A stretch of 64,000 nt of DNA from Agrobacterium tumefaciens. GTDB lineage: Bacteria; Pseudomonadota; Alphaproteobacteria; Rhizobiales; Rhizobiaceae. Position numbers and translations under genes: made by a program. The notes under the pieces were generated by a model that saw only the letters and a program-made list of their open reading frames with translations, had not been told where the DNA came from and searched no databases. Location: assembly GCF_013318015.2 (NCBI RefSeq), contig NZ_CP115841.1, forward strand, positions 2,738,501 through 2,802,500, read 5' to 3'. This document shows positions 56,036 through 64,000 of the stretch, piece after piece; the first letter of the stretch is position 1, and every line of letters begins with the position of its first letter.

Positions 56036-57619
56036 ATGGCCGAAACACTTGCCGAGGCGGTCTCCCGCCGCCGCACCTTTGCTATTATTGCGCACCCGGA
56101 CGCGGGTAAGACCACGCTTACGGAAAAACTGCTGCTGTTCGGCGGAGCGATCCAGCTTGCCGGCGAGGTGAAGGCGAAGAAGGATCGCATCCAGACCCGT
56201 TCGGACTGGATGAAGATCGAGCGCGAGCGCGGCATTTCGGTCGTCACTTCGGTCATGACCTTCGAATATAACGACCGCGTCTTCAACATCCTCGATACGC
56301 CCGGCCACGAAGACTTTGCCGATGACACCTACCGCACGCTGACGGCGGTGGATGCGGCGATCATGGTCATCGATGCCGCCAAGGGTATCGAGCCGCGCAC
56401 GCTGAAGCTTTTCGAAGTTTGCCGCATGCGCGATATTCCGATCATCACCTTCATCAACAAGATGGACCGCGAAAGCCGCGATCCCTTCGAGATTCTGGAC
56501 GAGGTCGAGGAAAAGCTGGCGCTCGATACCGCGCCGATCACCTGGCCGGTCGGCCGGGCGAAGAGCTTCTGTGGCGCTTACAATCTTGCTGAAAACACCT
56601 TTCGTGGCAACGACACGCAGGTGGATGGCCTTTCGGTCAACGGCCCTCAGGCTGTCGCCGATCGTCTGCCGGAAAATGAGCGCAAGGTCTTTATCGAGGA
56701 AACGGAACTGGCTCTGGAAGCCTGCCGCCCCTTCGACCGTCAGGCGTTCCTGGAAGGTCACATGACGCCGGTATTCTTCGGTTCGGCGCTGCGCAATTTC
56801 GGTGTGCGCGACCTCATCAATGCGCTGGGTGATTTCGCCCCGCCGCCGCGCGATCAGGTGGCGGATACCCGCACCGTGCATGCGGCGGAAGACAAGATGA
56901 CGGCCTTCGTGTTCAAGATTCAGGCCAATATGGATCCCAACCATCGCGACCGCATCGCGTTTGCCCGCATCTGCTCCGGCAAGCTGGAGCGCGGCATGAA
57001 GGCGCGGCTGTCGCGCACCGGCAAGCTCATGGGGCTGACCGCACCGCAATTCTTCTTCGCGTCACAGCGCCAGCTGGCCGATACGGCCTTTGCGGGCGAT
57101 GTGGTCGGCATTCCCAACCACGGCACGCTGCGCATCGGTGATACGCTGACCGAAGGTGAAAACCTCGTATTCCAGGGCGTGCCGAACTTCTCGCCGGAAA
57201 TCCTGCGCCGCGTGCGCTTGGAAGACGCGATGAAGGCGAAGAAGCTGAAGGAAGCTTTGCAGCAGATGGCGGAAGAAGGTGTCGTGCAGCTCTTTTCACC
57301 AGAAGACGGCTCGCCCGCCATCGTCGGCGTTGTCGGCGCGCTGCAGCTCGATGTGTTGAAGGAACGGCTGATGGGCGAATATGGCCTGCCGGTCTCGTTT
57401 GAAATGTCTCGCTTTTCCGTCTGCCGCTGGATCTCGTCCGATCAGCCGGCGGAAATGGACAAGTTCCTCAACGTCAAGCGCGGCGATATCGCCCGCGATC
57501 TGGATGGCGATCCGGTGTTTCTGGCGCAGGATGCCTTCTCGCTGCGGTATGAATCCGAGCGGTTTCCGGCGATCAAGATGGTAGCGATCAAGGAATATCA
57601 CGTTGCCAAGGCGGCGTGA
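56036..57619 (+). CDS. prfC: Peptide chain release factor 3
   Basis: 527 residues from ATG 56036 (an earlier reading frame extension is not homologous). GTPase that recycles RF1/RF2 from the ribosome. G motifs: IIAHPDAGKTTLTEKLL, FNILDTPGHEDFADD, INKMDRESRDP; the sequence VTSVMTFEYNDRV and VVQLFSPEDG match RF3 rather than EF-G. Cytoplasmic. Confidence 0.97.
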   Translation: MAETLAEAVSRRRTFAIIAHPDAGKTTLTEKLLLFGGAIQLAGEVKAKKDRIQTRSDWMKIERERGISVVTSVMTFEYNDRVFNILDTPGHEDFADDTYRTLTAVDAAIMVIDAAKGIEPRTLKLFEVCRMRDIPIITFINKMDRESRDPFEILDEVEEKLALDTAPITWPVGRAKSFCGAYNLAENTFRGNDTQVDGLSVNGPQAVADRLPENERKVFIEETELALEACRPFDRQAFLEGHMTPVFFGSALRNFGVRDLINALGDFAPPPRDQVADTRTVHAAEDKMTAFVFKIQANMDPNHRDRIAFARICSGKLERGMKARLSRTGKLMGLTAPQFFFASQRQLADTAFAGDVVGIPNHGTLRIGDTLTEGENLVFQGVPNFSPEILRRVRLEDAMKAKKLKEALQQMAEEGVVQLFSPEDGSPAIVGVVGALQLDVLKERLMGEYGLPVSFEMSRFSVCRWISSDQPAEMDKFLNVKRGDIARDLDGDPVFLAQDAFSLRYESERFPAIKMVAIKEYHVAKAA

Positions 57620-57689
57620 TATCAGCCGGATTGCACTTTGAATGCCAAGGGCTTAGTTTCCCGGTTAAACGGGAAACTGGTCCGGCATC

Positions 57690-58895
57690 ATGACGCTTTC
57701 AGGCAAACATATTCTCCTCATCATCTCCGGCGGCATCGCGGCCTATAAGAGCCTCGACCTCATCCGCCGTCTGAAAGAGCGCGGCGCCAAGGTGACGCCA
57801 GTCATGACGAAGGGCGCACAGGAATTCGTCACTCCGCTTGCTGTTGGCGCACTGTCCGCCACCCACGTCTTCACCGAGCTTTTTTCGAGGCAGGACGAGC
57901 AGGATGTCGGGCATATCCGGCTCGCACGCGAATGCGACCTCGTGCTGGTCGCGCCCGCCACCGCTGATCTGATGGCGAAGATGGCGAATGGTCTGGCTGA
58001 TGATCTTGCCTCCACGATCCTTCTGGCGACCGATCGGAAGGTGCTGGTCGCGCCTGCCATGAACCCGAAAATGTGGTCGGCAAAGCCAACGGTGCGCAAT
58101 GTCGAAACGCTGAAAAAAGACGGCGTGTTTTTCATCGGCCCTATGGCAGGCGAAATGGCGGAAAAGGGCGAGGCCGGTCTTGGTCGTATGGCGGAGCCTT
58201 TGCAGATCGTTCAAGGCGTTGAGGCTTTGCTGGATGGCGGGCTGAAGCCTTTAAAAGGCAGAACGGCAATCGTTACCTCCGGCCCCACCCATGAGCCGAT
58301 CGATCCGGTGCGTTACATCGCCAACCGCTCCTCCGGCAAACAGGGCCATGCCATCGCAGCTGCGCTTGCGGAATTGGGTGCGGAGGTAACGCTGGTCTCG
58401 GGTCCCGTCACGATTGCCGATCCGGCGGGCGTTGCAACGGTCCATGTCGAGCGTGCCGAGGAGATGCGCGATGCGGTGATTTCAAGGCTGCCAGTGGATA
58501 TCGCCGTCATGGTTGCCGCTGTCGCCGACTGGCGGGTGGCGGGTTCTTCGGAGCAGAAGATCAAAAAGCAGCCGGGCGATGCCCCGCCTGCGCTGCAACT
58601 TATGGAAAACCCCGATATTCTCAAAACCGTCGGCCACCACGAAAAGCGCCCGAAGCTGGTGGTGGGTTTCGCCGCCGAGACGCAGGATGTGGAGAAAAAC
58701 GGCCGAGCCAAACTGGAGCGCAAGGGCGCGGATTATATCGTTGCCAATGATGTTTCGGCGGAAACCGGCATCATGGGCGGAGACCGCAACAGCGTGAAGA
58801 TCATTTCGAATGAGGGTATCGAGGCCTGGCCTGATATGGACAAGGCCGAAGTCGCCAAATGTCTGGCGGCCCTTATCGCGGAGAAACTCGCATGA
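57690..58895 (+). CDS. coaBC: Bifunctional phosphopantothenoylcysteine decarboxylase/synthase
   Basis: 401 residues. N-terminal CoaC flavoprotein domain (about 1-190): GGIAAYKSLDLIRRLKERGA, and the FMN-binding VAPATADLMAKMANG, VAPAMNPKMW; C-terminal CoaB domain: VTSGPTHEPIDPVRYIANRSSGKQGHA and AAVADWR with KIKKQ and NPDIL. Converts 4'-phosphopantothenate to 4'-phosphopantetheine for CoA. Overlaps the YjbR gene by four bases. Confidence 0.97.
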   Translation: MTLSGKHILLIISGGIAAYKSLDLIRRLKERGAKVTPVMTKGAQEFVTPLAVGALSATHVFTELFSRQDEQDVGHIRLARECDLVLVAPATADLMAKMANGLADDLASTILLATDRKVLVAPAMNPKMWSAKPTVRNVETLKKDGVFFIGPMAGEMAEKGEAGLGRMAEPLQIVQGVEALLDGGLKPLKGRTAIVTSGPTHEPIDPVRYIANRSSGKQGHAIAAALAELGAEVTLVSGPVTIADPAGVATVHVERAEEMRDAVISRLPVDIAVMVAAVADWRVAGSSEQKIKKQPGDAPPALQLMENPDILKTVGHHEKRPKLVVGFAAETQDVEKNGRAKLERKGADYIVANDVSAETGIMGGDRNSVKIISNEGIEAWPDMDKAEVAKCLAALIAEKLA

Positions 58896-59251
58896 GCCTT
58901 TTCGATCGCAAGACATTCGACAGGTTGCTCGGAGAATGGCCGGGCGTCCGTTTCGTCGATCAGTGGGATTCCCACGTTGCCAAGGTCGGAGACAAGGTCT
59001 TTTCAGTTTTGGGTGAGCGTGACGACTGGCGGCTTGTGGTGAAATGTTCGGAGGAAAGCTTCGAAATCCTCACCTCGCTGGAAGGCGTCCACCAGGCACC
59101 TTATTTCGCCAAGCGCAAATGGATATCGATCTCCGATCATTCACCGCTGGAGCAAGAGGAGCTGGAACACTATGTCCGCCGCTCCTATGAACTCGTTGCT
59201 GCAGGGCTGACGAAGAAGCTGCGGGTCGAACTGGGAATTCTCCCGGCCTGA
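58892..59251 (+). CDS. MmcQ/YjbR-family DNA-binding-like protein
   Basis: 119 residues from ATG 58892, overlapping the coaBC stop (ATGA), so it is translationally coupled. The conserved VKCSEESFEILTSLEGVHQAPYFAKRKWISI matches the MmcQ/YjbR family (double-winged fold, predicted DNA binding) of unknown function. No signal peptide. The coupling to CoA synthesis is probably positional. Confidence 0.9.
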   Translation: MSLFDRKTFDRLLGEWPGVRFVDQWDSHVAKVGDKVFSVLGERDDWRLVVKCSEESFEILTSLEGVHQAPYFAKRKWISISDHSPLEQEELEHYVRRSYELVAAGLTKKLRVELGILPA

Positions 59252-59274
59252 AGGCGGCATTACCGCCAATCCCC

Positions 59275-60189
59275 TCAATTCTCTTTCGTGTTTCGCCCGA
59301 TGATCTGGCGAACCCCTTCTTTAGTGAAAGGCTGAAAAAGCTGTGGCAGAAAGCCCTTTGCGATTTCTCCCTTGATGCCGATGTTGGTCGAGGAAGGGCG
59401 ATCGGGATTGAAATAGCTGCCGAACAACTGGTCGAAAATGACAAGGTTCTCGCCATAATTGGTATTTCCCTCCGGCAGCTCTTTGGAGTGGTGCCAACGG
59501 TGCAGCCGGGGCGTGCTGAACACGTAGTCCAGAGGCCCGGTTTTCATATCCACATTGCAATGGGTCAGAATGCCGATGAAGGCGGTCACAGCCGCGAGCC
59601 ACCAAAACACCTGCAACGGCGCGCCCATGAGATAAAGCGGAATCTGGCTGAGCGCGATCTTGAACAGCGAGTCGGCCACATGAAAACGGCCCGTATTGAC
59701 GACCCAAAGGCGGACAACGCTGTGATGAAGCGCGTGGAAACGCCAGAAGAACACCGTTTCATGGGCGATACGGTGCGCCCAGTAGAGACCGAATTCAGCG
59801 ATCATCAGGGCGAGCGTGACCTGAACAACCATCGGCAACTGAGAAGGCCACAGGTCGAATTTCATGGCCGCCAAAGGTTGCAGAAAAATGGCGGTCAGCA
59901 TTGGAAAGAGCACCGCTGCCATGGCAGCAAGCTGAACAAGCCCCTTGGTCAAGAGCGTGTGGGCGATATTGTTGACGGTTTCACCATCAGACTGAAGCCA
60001 TTCCGTCTCATGGGGAATGTAACGCTCAAGAAGAAACAGGCTGGCCACCGCGCCCGCGTAGACGGCGAGGAATGTGGTGATTGGATGCTCACTCGAAAAA
60101 GCGAAATAAGCCCCGGTAAGACCGAGAAAAAACACCATGGGCCACGAGCAATAGGTAAGGACCCGTTTTACGGCTTCATTTTTTGCCAT
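59275..60189 (-). CDS. Sterol desaturase/fatty acid hydroxylase-family di-iron membrane protein
   Basis: 304 residues from ATG 60189 (an ATG at 60216 is an alternative). Four to five hydrophobic segments and the eight-histidine di-iron motifs: YWAHRIAHE (H-x3-H), RFHALHHSV (H-x2-HH) and LHRWHHSKE (H-x2-HH), as in the ERG3/FA hydroxylase superfamily. It introduces a hydroxyl or double bond into a lipid; the substrate is not known. Inner membrane. Confidence 0.92.
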   Translation of the reverse strand: MAKNEAVKRVLTYCSWPMVFFLGLTGAYFAFSSEHPITTFLAVYAGAVASLFLLERYIPHETEWLQSDGETVNNIAHTLLTKGLVQLAAMAAVLFPMLTAIFLQPLAAMKFDLWPSQLPMVVQVTLALMIAEFGLYWAHRIAHETVFFWRFHALHHSVVRLWVVNTGRFHVADSLFKIALSQIPLYLMGAPLQVFWWLAAVTAFIGILTHCNVDMKTGPLDYVFSTPRLHRWHHSKELPEGNTNYGENLVIFDQLFGSYFNPDRPSSTNIGIKGEIAKGFLPQLFQPFTKEGVRQIIGRNTKEN

Positions 60190-60353
60190 CAATCTCAATT
60201 CCCGTCCGGCAATCATTTAACTTTCAACCAAGATCAGGTCATTATCCTCGATTTGTTGCAGCAGCATGGTACGCATCTATCGAACTGGAAGACCGGCGAT
60301 TTTTCGGTTCGAAAGTGTGCCGCACCGGCGTGAGCGCCGAGTTTGAATATCGT

Positions 60354-61928
60354 TTAGCTGATCCTGATCGCGATATAGAGAAGCGTCAGCGCAATCACCC
60401 AGAGCGCCGCCCGGCCCCATTTGGTGTGGCGCGCTTCCGCCTTGCCGATCGCTTCCGCGGTCTGGGCGTCGAAACGCAGGCCGTTCTCGCTCATATACAC
60501 CAGGTCGGAATGCAGCTTCTCCGTCTTGGTAGCGATCTCGGGTGCCGCTTCCGCAAGCTTGAGAGCCGCCTTCACGCCGTCCTTCAGATCGGTGACAATG
60601 CGTTTCGGGCCAAGATTGTCTCTTATCCAGCCGCTGACGACCGGATCGGCCGCTTTCCACATGTTGAAACGCGGATTGAGCATGCGGGATACACCTTCCA
60701 CCACCACCATGGTCTTTTGCAGCATCACCAGTTCCGGGCGTGTTTCCATGTCGAAGAGCTCGGTAACTTCGAACAGCAGCGTCAGCAACTTGCCCATGGA
60801 GATCGTCTCGGCCGGCTGGCCGTGGATCGGTTCGCCGATGGCGCGGATCGCCTGCGCAAAGCTGGCTTTATCGTGATGGCCCGGCACATAACCGGCCTCG
60901 AAATGCACCTCCGCGACGCGCATGTAATCGCGGGTGATGAAGCCGTAGAGGATTTCGGCAAGGAACCTGCGTTCTTTTTTGCCCAGCCGCCCGGCAATGC
61001 CCATATCCACGGCTACGATCATGCCCTGCGGATCGACAAAGAGATTGCCGGGGTGCATGTCGGCATGGAAAAAGCCGTCGCGCAACGTGTGCCGCAGGAA
61101 GGACTGGATGAGGGTATCAGCCAGCTTGTTCAGATCGTGGCCGGCAGCCTTCAGCCCCTCAATATCCGACATCTTGACGCCGTCGATCCATTCCATGGTG
61201 ACGACATCGCGGCCGGTGCGTTCCCAATCTACCTCCGGAACGCGGAATCCGGGGTCTTCTTTGGTATTTTCGGCAAGTTCGGAAAGGGCGGCGGCCTCAA
61301 GCCGCAGATCCATCTCGATCTTGGTTGTCTGTTCCAGCGTGCGAGTGACTTCCACCGGCCGCAGGCGGCGGGCAGAGCGGACGAAACGCTGTTGCAGGTC
61401 GGCGATCAGATACATCGCCTCCAGATCGTTCTGGAAGCGCTGGCGAACGCCGGGGCGAATGACCTTGACGGCGACCTTGCGCGGCCCTTTCGGCGTATCC
61501 ACTATCGCCGGGTGAACCTGGGCGATGGAAGCGGCGGCGATCGGATCGCCAAATTCCCTGTAGAGTTCCGAAACAGAACGCCCGAGCGAACCTTCAATAT
61601 TAGCCTTGGCCGCGGCTGCGGGGAAAAATGCCATGCGGTCCTGCAGGCTCGCAAGATCGTCGGCGAAGTCGGCGCCGACCACATCCGGCCTTGTGGCCAG
61701 AAACTGTCCCATCTTCACATAGGACGGGCCAAGCCGCTCGACAGCTACCGCTAGCCGGTCGCTACGCTGCGCCCGCTTGGCCTTGCTGCGGGCGAATGGC
61801 TTCAGCAATGCCTTCATCACTTGCGCGGAGGCAGGAAGGTCATCGGATGGCAAGGCCAGCACGACGCCTTCGCGCACGAGAACCCAGCCAACCCTTGCGA
61901 GGCGGAAATATGCGCCCAAAGTGCTCAT
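60354..61928 (-). CDS. ubiB: UbiB-like ABC1/ADCK atypical kinase for ubiquinone synthesis
   Basis: 524 residues. Kinase-like motifs: KMGQFLATRPD (KxGQ), AAASIAQVH (AAAS), VAVKVIRPG Lys, HADMHPGNLFV catalytic loop and VAVDMGIAGRL (DFG-like). C-terminal hydrophobic segment WVIALTLLYIAIRI anchors it at the membrane. Required for aerobic ubiquinone synthesis. Lies 36 bases downstream of ubiE in the same direction. Confidence 0.95.
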   Translation of the reverse strand: MSTLGAYFRLARVGWVLVREGVVLALPSDDLPASAQVMKALLKPFARSKAKRAQRSDRLAVAVERLGPSYVKMGQFLATRPDVVGADFADDLASLQDRMAFFPAAAAKANIEGSLGRSVSELYREFGDPIAAASIAQVHPAIVDTPKGPRKVAVKVIRPGVRQRFQNDLEAMYLIADLQQRFVRSARRLRPVEVTRTLEQTTKIEMDLRLEAAALSELAENTKEDPGFRVPEVDWERTGRDVVTMEWIDGVKMSDIEGLKAAGHDLNKLADTLIQSFLRHTLRDGFFHADMHPGNLFVDPQGMIVAVDMGIAGRLGKKERRFLAEILYGFITRDYMRVAEVHFEAGYVPGHHDKASFAQAIRAIGEPIHGQPAETISMGKLLTLLFEVTELFDMETRPELVMLQKTMVVVEGVSRMLNPRFNMWKAADPVVSGWIRDNLGPKRIVTDLKDGVKAALKLAEAAPEIATKTEKLHSDLVYMSENGLRFDAQTAEAIGKAEARHTKWGRAALWVIALTLLYIAIRIS

Positions 61929-61964
61929 GCTTATGCTTGTCTCCTGCTTTTGCCGGGCATGGTC

Positions 61965-62741
61965 TTAAAGCTTCCAGCCGGAATGCAGGGCGGCGATACC
62001 GCCGGTGTAATTTGTATAGGTCACGCGCGAAAAGCCGGCGGTACGGATCATCGTCGCGAAATCCTCCTGATTGGGGAATTTGCGGATAGACTCGACCAGA
62101 TATTGATAGGGCTCGGCATCCCCGGTGATCATCTTGCCGAATTGCGGAATGGCGTTGAACGACCATGCATCATAGACGCGGTCGAGTAGCGGCATTTCCA
62201 CTTCGGAAAATTCCAGCACCAGCAGTCGCCCGCCACGTTTCAGCACGCGGTAGGCTTCTTTCAGCGCAACGTCGATGCGCGGTACGTTGCGAATGCCGAA
62301 GGCGACCGTATAGGCGTCGAAGGTATTCGCCTCGAAGGGCAGCTCCTCGGCATTTGCTTCAACGAAGGTCAGATTGTCGGAGAGCTTTCGTTTTGCCGCG
62401 CGCTCCTCGCCAACGGCAAGCATCGAGGCGTTGATATCGAGAACCGTGGCATGCGCCAGACGGTTGGAGGCTTCCACGATGCGGAAGGCGATATCGCCGG
62501 TGCCACCAGCTACGTCAAGCACCTTAAAAGAGGCGTCCTTGCGCGGTGAAAGCGAGGACACCATGGCGTCCTTCCACAGCCGGTGCAGGCCGGCCGACAT
62601 CACGTCGTTCATAATGTCGTAGCGCTTGGCCACCTTGTGGAAGACATCGTTGACCAGCCCCTGCTTTTTGCCTTCGTCCACTTTGTGAAAGCCATAGGAC
62701 GTTTCCATGCCGCCTTGGGCAGTGGTACGGGCGTCGGTCAT
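61965..62741 (-). CDS. ubiE: Ubiquinone/menaquinone C-methyltransferase
   Basis: 258 residues from ATG 62741; the upstream frame to 62828 is non-homologous. SAM motif [16 protein letters not shown], then [21 protein letters not shown] and the C-terminal [24 protein letters not shown] region of UbiE. It methylates the ring carbon during ubiquinone synthesis. First gene of ubiE-ubiB; divergent from mutM. Cytoplasmic. Confidence 0.96.
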   Translation of the reverse strand: MTDARTTAQGGMETSYGFHKVDEGKKQGLVNDVFHKVAKRYDIMNDVMSAGLHRLWKDAMVSSLSPRKDASFKVLDVAGGTGDIAFRIVEASNRLAHATVLDINASMLAVGEERAAKRKLSDNLTFVEANAEELPFEANTFDAYTVAFGIRNVPRIDVALKEAYRVLKRGGRLLVLEFSEVEMPLLDRVYDAWSFNAIPQFGKMITGDAEPYQYLVESIRKFPNQEDFATMIRTAGFSRVTYTNYTGGIAALHSGWKL

Positions 62742-62884
62742 CGTCTGTCTCCATATTAATTGCGTGGCGGACCATAGCGGAAACGCCATGGCGACGCTAT
62801 CTGTTGCCGCATCGCCTGGGCGCGACATTTCGCGTGCATTGTATAGACCACATGGTCCTAACGATAAACTGCCGGATAAGCCAG
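62742..62884. promoter_or_regulatory. Divergent promoter region of ubiE and mutM
   Basis: 143 bases between two divergent genes. No strong regulatory motif was recognised; a GACC-ACAT-GGTC repeat occurs near 62847. Confidence 0.3.
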
Positions 62885-63787
62885 ATGCCAGAATTGCCAG
62901 AAGTCGAAACCGTTAGACGCGGCCTCGCGCCCACCATGGAAGGGGCAAGAATCCGCAAGCTCCATCTTGGCCGTCCCGATCTGCGCTTTCCGTTCCCGGA
63001 GGACTTCGCGGGCCTGATCGAGGGCAGGACGATCATATCGCTCGGGCGCAGGGCGAAGTATCTCTTGATAGAGCTGGAAGACGGGCTGACGATCGTTGCC
63101 CATCTTGGAATGTCCGGCTCGTTCCGTATCGAGGCGGCGGCGGATGAGGCGGGAAATAGGAACGCGCCCGGCGCGTTTCATTATGCCCGCTCGAAGGACG
63201 GCAAGCACGATCATGTCGTCTTTCATCTGGATAAGGGCGAAGAGCGCATCTGCGTCATCTATAATGACCCGCGCCGCTTCGGCTTCATGCATCTGGTGGA
63301 GCGCAACAAGCTCGACCTCTACCCCGCTTTTGCGGAGTTGGGACCGGAACCGACCGGCAACGCGCTGAGCGCGGATTATCTCGCGAGCCGGTTCCAGGGT
63401 AAAAGCCAGCCGTTAAAAAGCACGCTGCTGGACCAGAAGGTCATTGCGGGCCTTGGCAATATCTATGTCTGTGAGGCGCTGTGGCGTGCCCATCTCTCGC
63501 CTTTGCGGGCGGCGGGAACGCTGGTGACCAAAACCGGAGAGCCGAAGCCGCAGCTCATCAATCTCACGGAGAAGATCCGGGACGTGATCGCGGACGCAAT
63601 CGCCGCCGGCGGCTCTTCCCTGCGCGACCATATACAGACGGACGGAACGCTCGGCTATTTCCAGCATTCCTTTTCAGTCTACGATCAGGAAGGCCAGCCT
63701 TGCCGTACACCCGGCTGCGGGGGTACGGTTGAAAGGATAGTGCAGGCCGGTCGTTCGACCTTTTATTGCGCGGCCTGCCAGAAGTAG
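62885..63787 (+). CDS. mutM: Formamidopyrimidine-DNA glycosylase
   Basis: 300 residues from ATG 62885 (upstream in-frame ATGs are non-homologous). The mature N-terminal Pro, [14 protein letters not shown], is the catalytic residue of the Fpg/Nei family; it excises 8-oxoguanine and cleaves the strand. A H2TH region follows, and the C-terminal zinc finger is CRTPGCGG with TFYCAACQK. Directly followed by the enoyl-CoA hydratase gene. Confidence 0.97.
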   Translation: MPELPEVETVRRGLAPTMEGARIRKLHLGRPDLRFPFPEDFAGLIEGRTIISLGRRAKYLLIELEDGLTIVAHLGMSGSFRIEAAADEAGNRNAPGAFHYARSKDGKHDHVVFHLDKGEERICVIYNDPRRFGFMHLVERNKLDLYPAFAELGPEPTGNALSADYLASRFQGKSQPLKSTLLDQKVIAGLGNIYVCEALWRAHLSPLRAAGTLVTKTGEPKPQLINLTEKIRDVIADAIAAGGSSLRDHIQTDGTLGYFQHSFSVYDQEGQPCRTPGCGGTVERIVQAGRSTFYCAACQK

Positions 63788-63800
63788 CTGAGGCGGAATA

Positions 63801-64000
63801 ATGGCGAGGGAGACTGCCGTGGATTATGAAACGATACTGGTCGAGAAGCGCGACGAGGTGGGCGTGATCACGCTAAACCGGCCCAAGGCGCTCAACGCCC
63901 TCAATTCGGTGCTTCTGAAGGAACTTCGGCACATTCTCTCCTCGTTCTCTGCTGACGATTCCATCGGCGCGATCATTATAACGGGGTCGGAAAAGGCATT
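63801..64000 (+). CDS. Enoyl-CoA hydratase (3' truncated by window)
   Basis: Only the first 66 codons are inside the window; it continues past 64000. [20 protein letters not shown] is the N-terminal crotonase signature. Start ATG 63801 follows AGGCGG; a GTG at 63819 ([16 protein letters not shown]) is an alternative. It is 13 bases behind mutM. In related rhizobia this order is followed by rpsT and dnaA (recalled, not visible here). Confidence 0.9.
   Translation, partial: MARETAVDYETILVEKRDEVGVITLNRPKALNALNSVLLKELRHILSSFSADDSIGAIIITGSEKA

Noticed and set aside
60183..61754. Open frame of 523 codons on the plus strand
   Set aside because: Antisense to ubiB and without recognisable domains.

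Overview
The window is an ordinary, gene-dense stretch of alphaproteobacterial core chromosome. High GC coding sequence, a PmtA-type phospholipid N-methyltransferase, an MbfA-like ferritin/VIT protein, Irr-, LexA(GTTC-N7-GTTC)- and CtrA-type motifs and the overall gene order all point to Rhizobiaceae, most probably the circular chromosome of an Agrobacterium tumefaciens-complex strain (inference from recalled gene content, no database search). I see no rRNA, tRNA, insertion sequence, prophage or CRISPR array. The right edge (ubiB-ubiE / mutM-enoyl-CoA hydratase) is the arrangement that in rhizobia sits just beside rpsT-dnaA, so the replication origin probably lies a little beyond position 64000.

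Layout: 1-1822, end of an mbfA-like gene, a periplasmic BTLCP-type cysteine proteinase with CtrA-like boxes, and an alpha/beta hydrolase. 2010-7956, the translation block infC-rpmI-rplT, a kinase-like gene, pheS-pheT. 8012-14857, small-molecule metabolism and regulators (two aldo/keto reductases, LysR, GNAT, GlxA-type AraC regulator with an isochorismatase-like hydrolase, Gfo/Idh/MocA, GtrA). 15048-22343, xseA, an enolase-superfamily enzyme with its GntR regulator, a MarR/EamA divergent pair, M29 aminopeptidase, YbaK and ArsC-like proteins. 22555-26881, a small basic protein with a structured leader, a 2H phosphoesterase, guaA, mtnN, a PaaI-like thioesterase and tspO. 26933-32004, a four-gene periplasmic iron-related operon (imelysin - dihaem oxidoreductase - second imelysin - Tat-exported DUF1513 protein) behind a candidate Irr box. 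32160-43398, rRNA methyltransferase, rlpA-like gene with an unusual palindrome-rich upstream region, SDR protein, queG, GST, uppP, a 51-residue secreted peptide, NDUFA9-like protein, pyrF, histidine phosphatase, pmtA, dnaN. 43666-49994, rsmI-yraN, an acetyltransferase and a ugpBAEC glycerol-3-phosphate importer behind a candidate Pho box. 50105-64000, cupin, gshB, comM (LexA box), cysK, LysE exporter, dut, prfC, coaBC, YjbR, sterol desaturase-like protein, ubiB, ubiE, mutM and a truncated enoyl-CoA hydratase.

The most interesting points are at the level of gene control rather than a new multi-gene system: queG has no ATG/GTG/TTG start before residue 58 and appears to begin at an ATC with an ideal Shine-Dalgarno; infC begins at ATT; the rlpA-like gene has a 427-bp upstream region with a repeated TCACGAA/TTCGTGA element in two large inverted repeats; and several regulators sit next to clean palindromes. 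No convincing previously undescribed system was found; the iron-related operon is the least characterised functional unit here.
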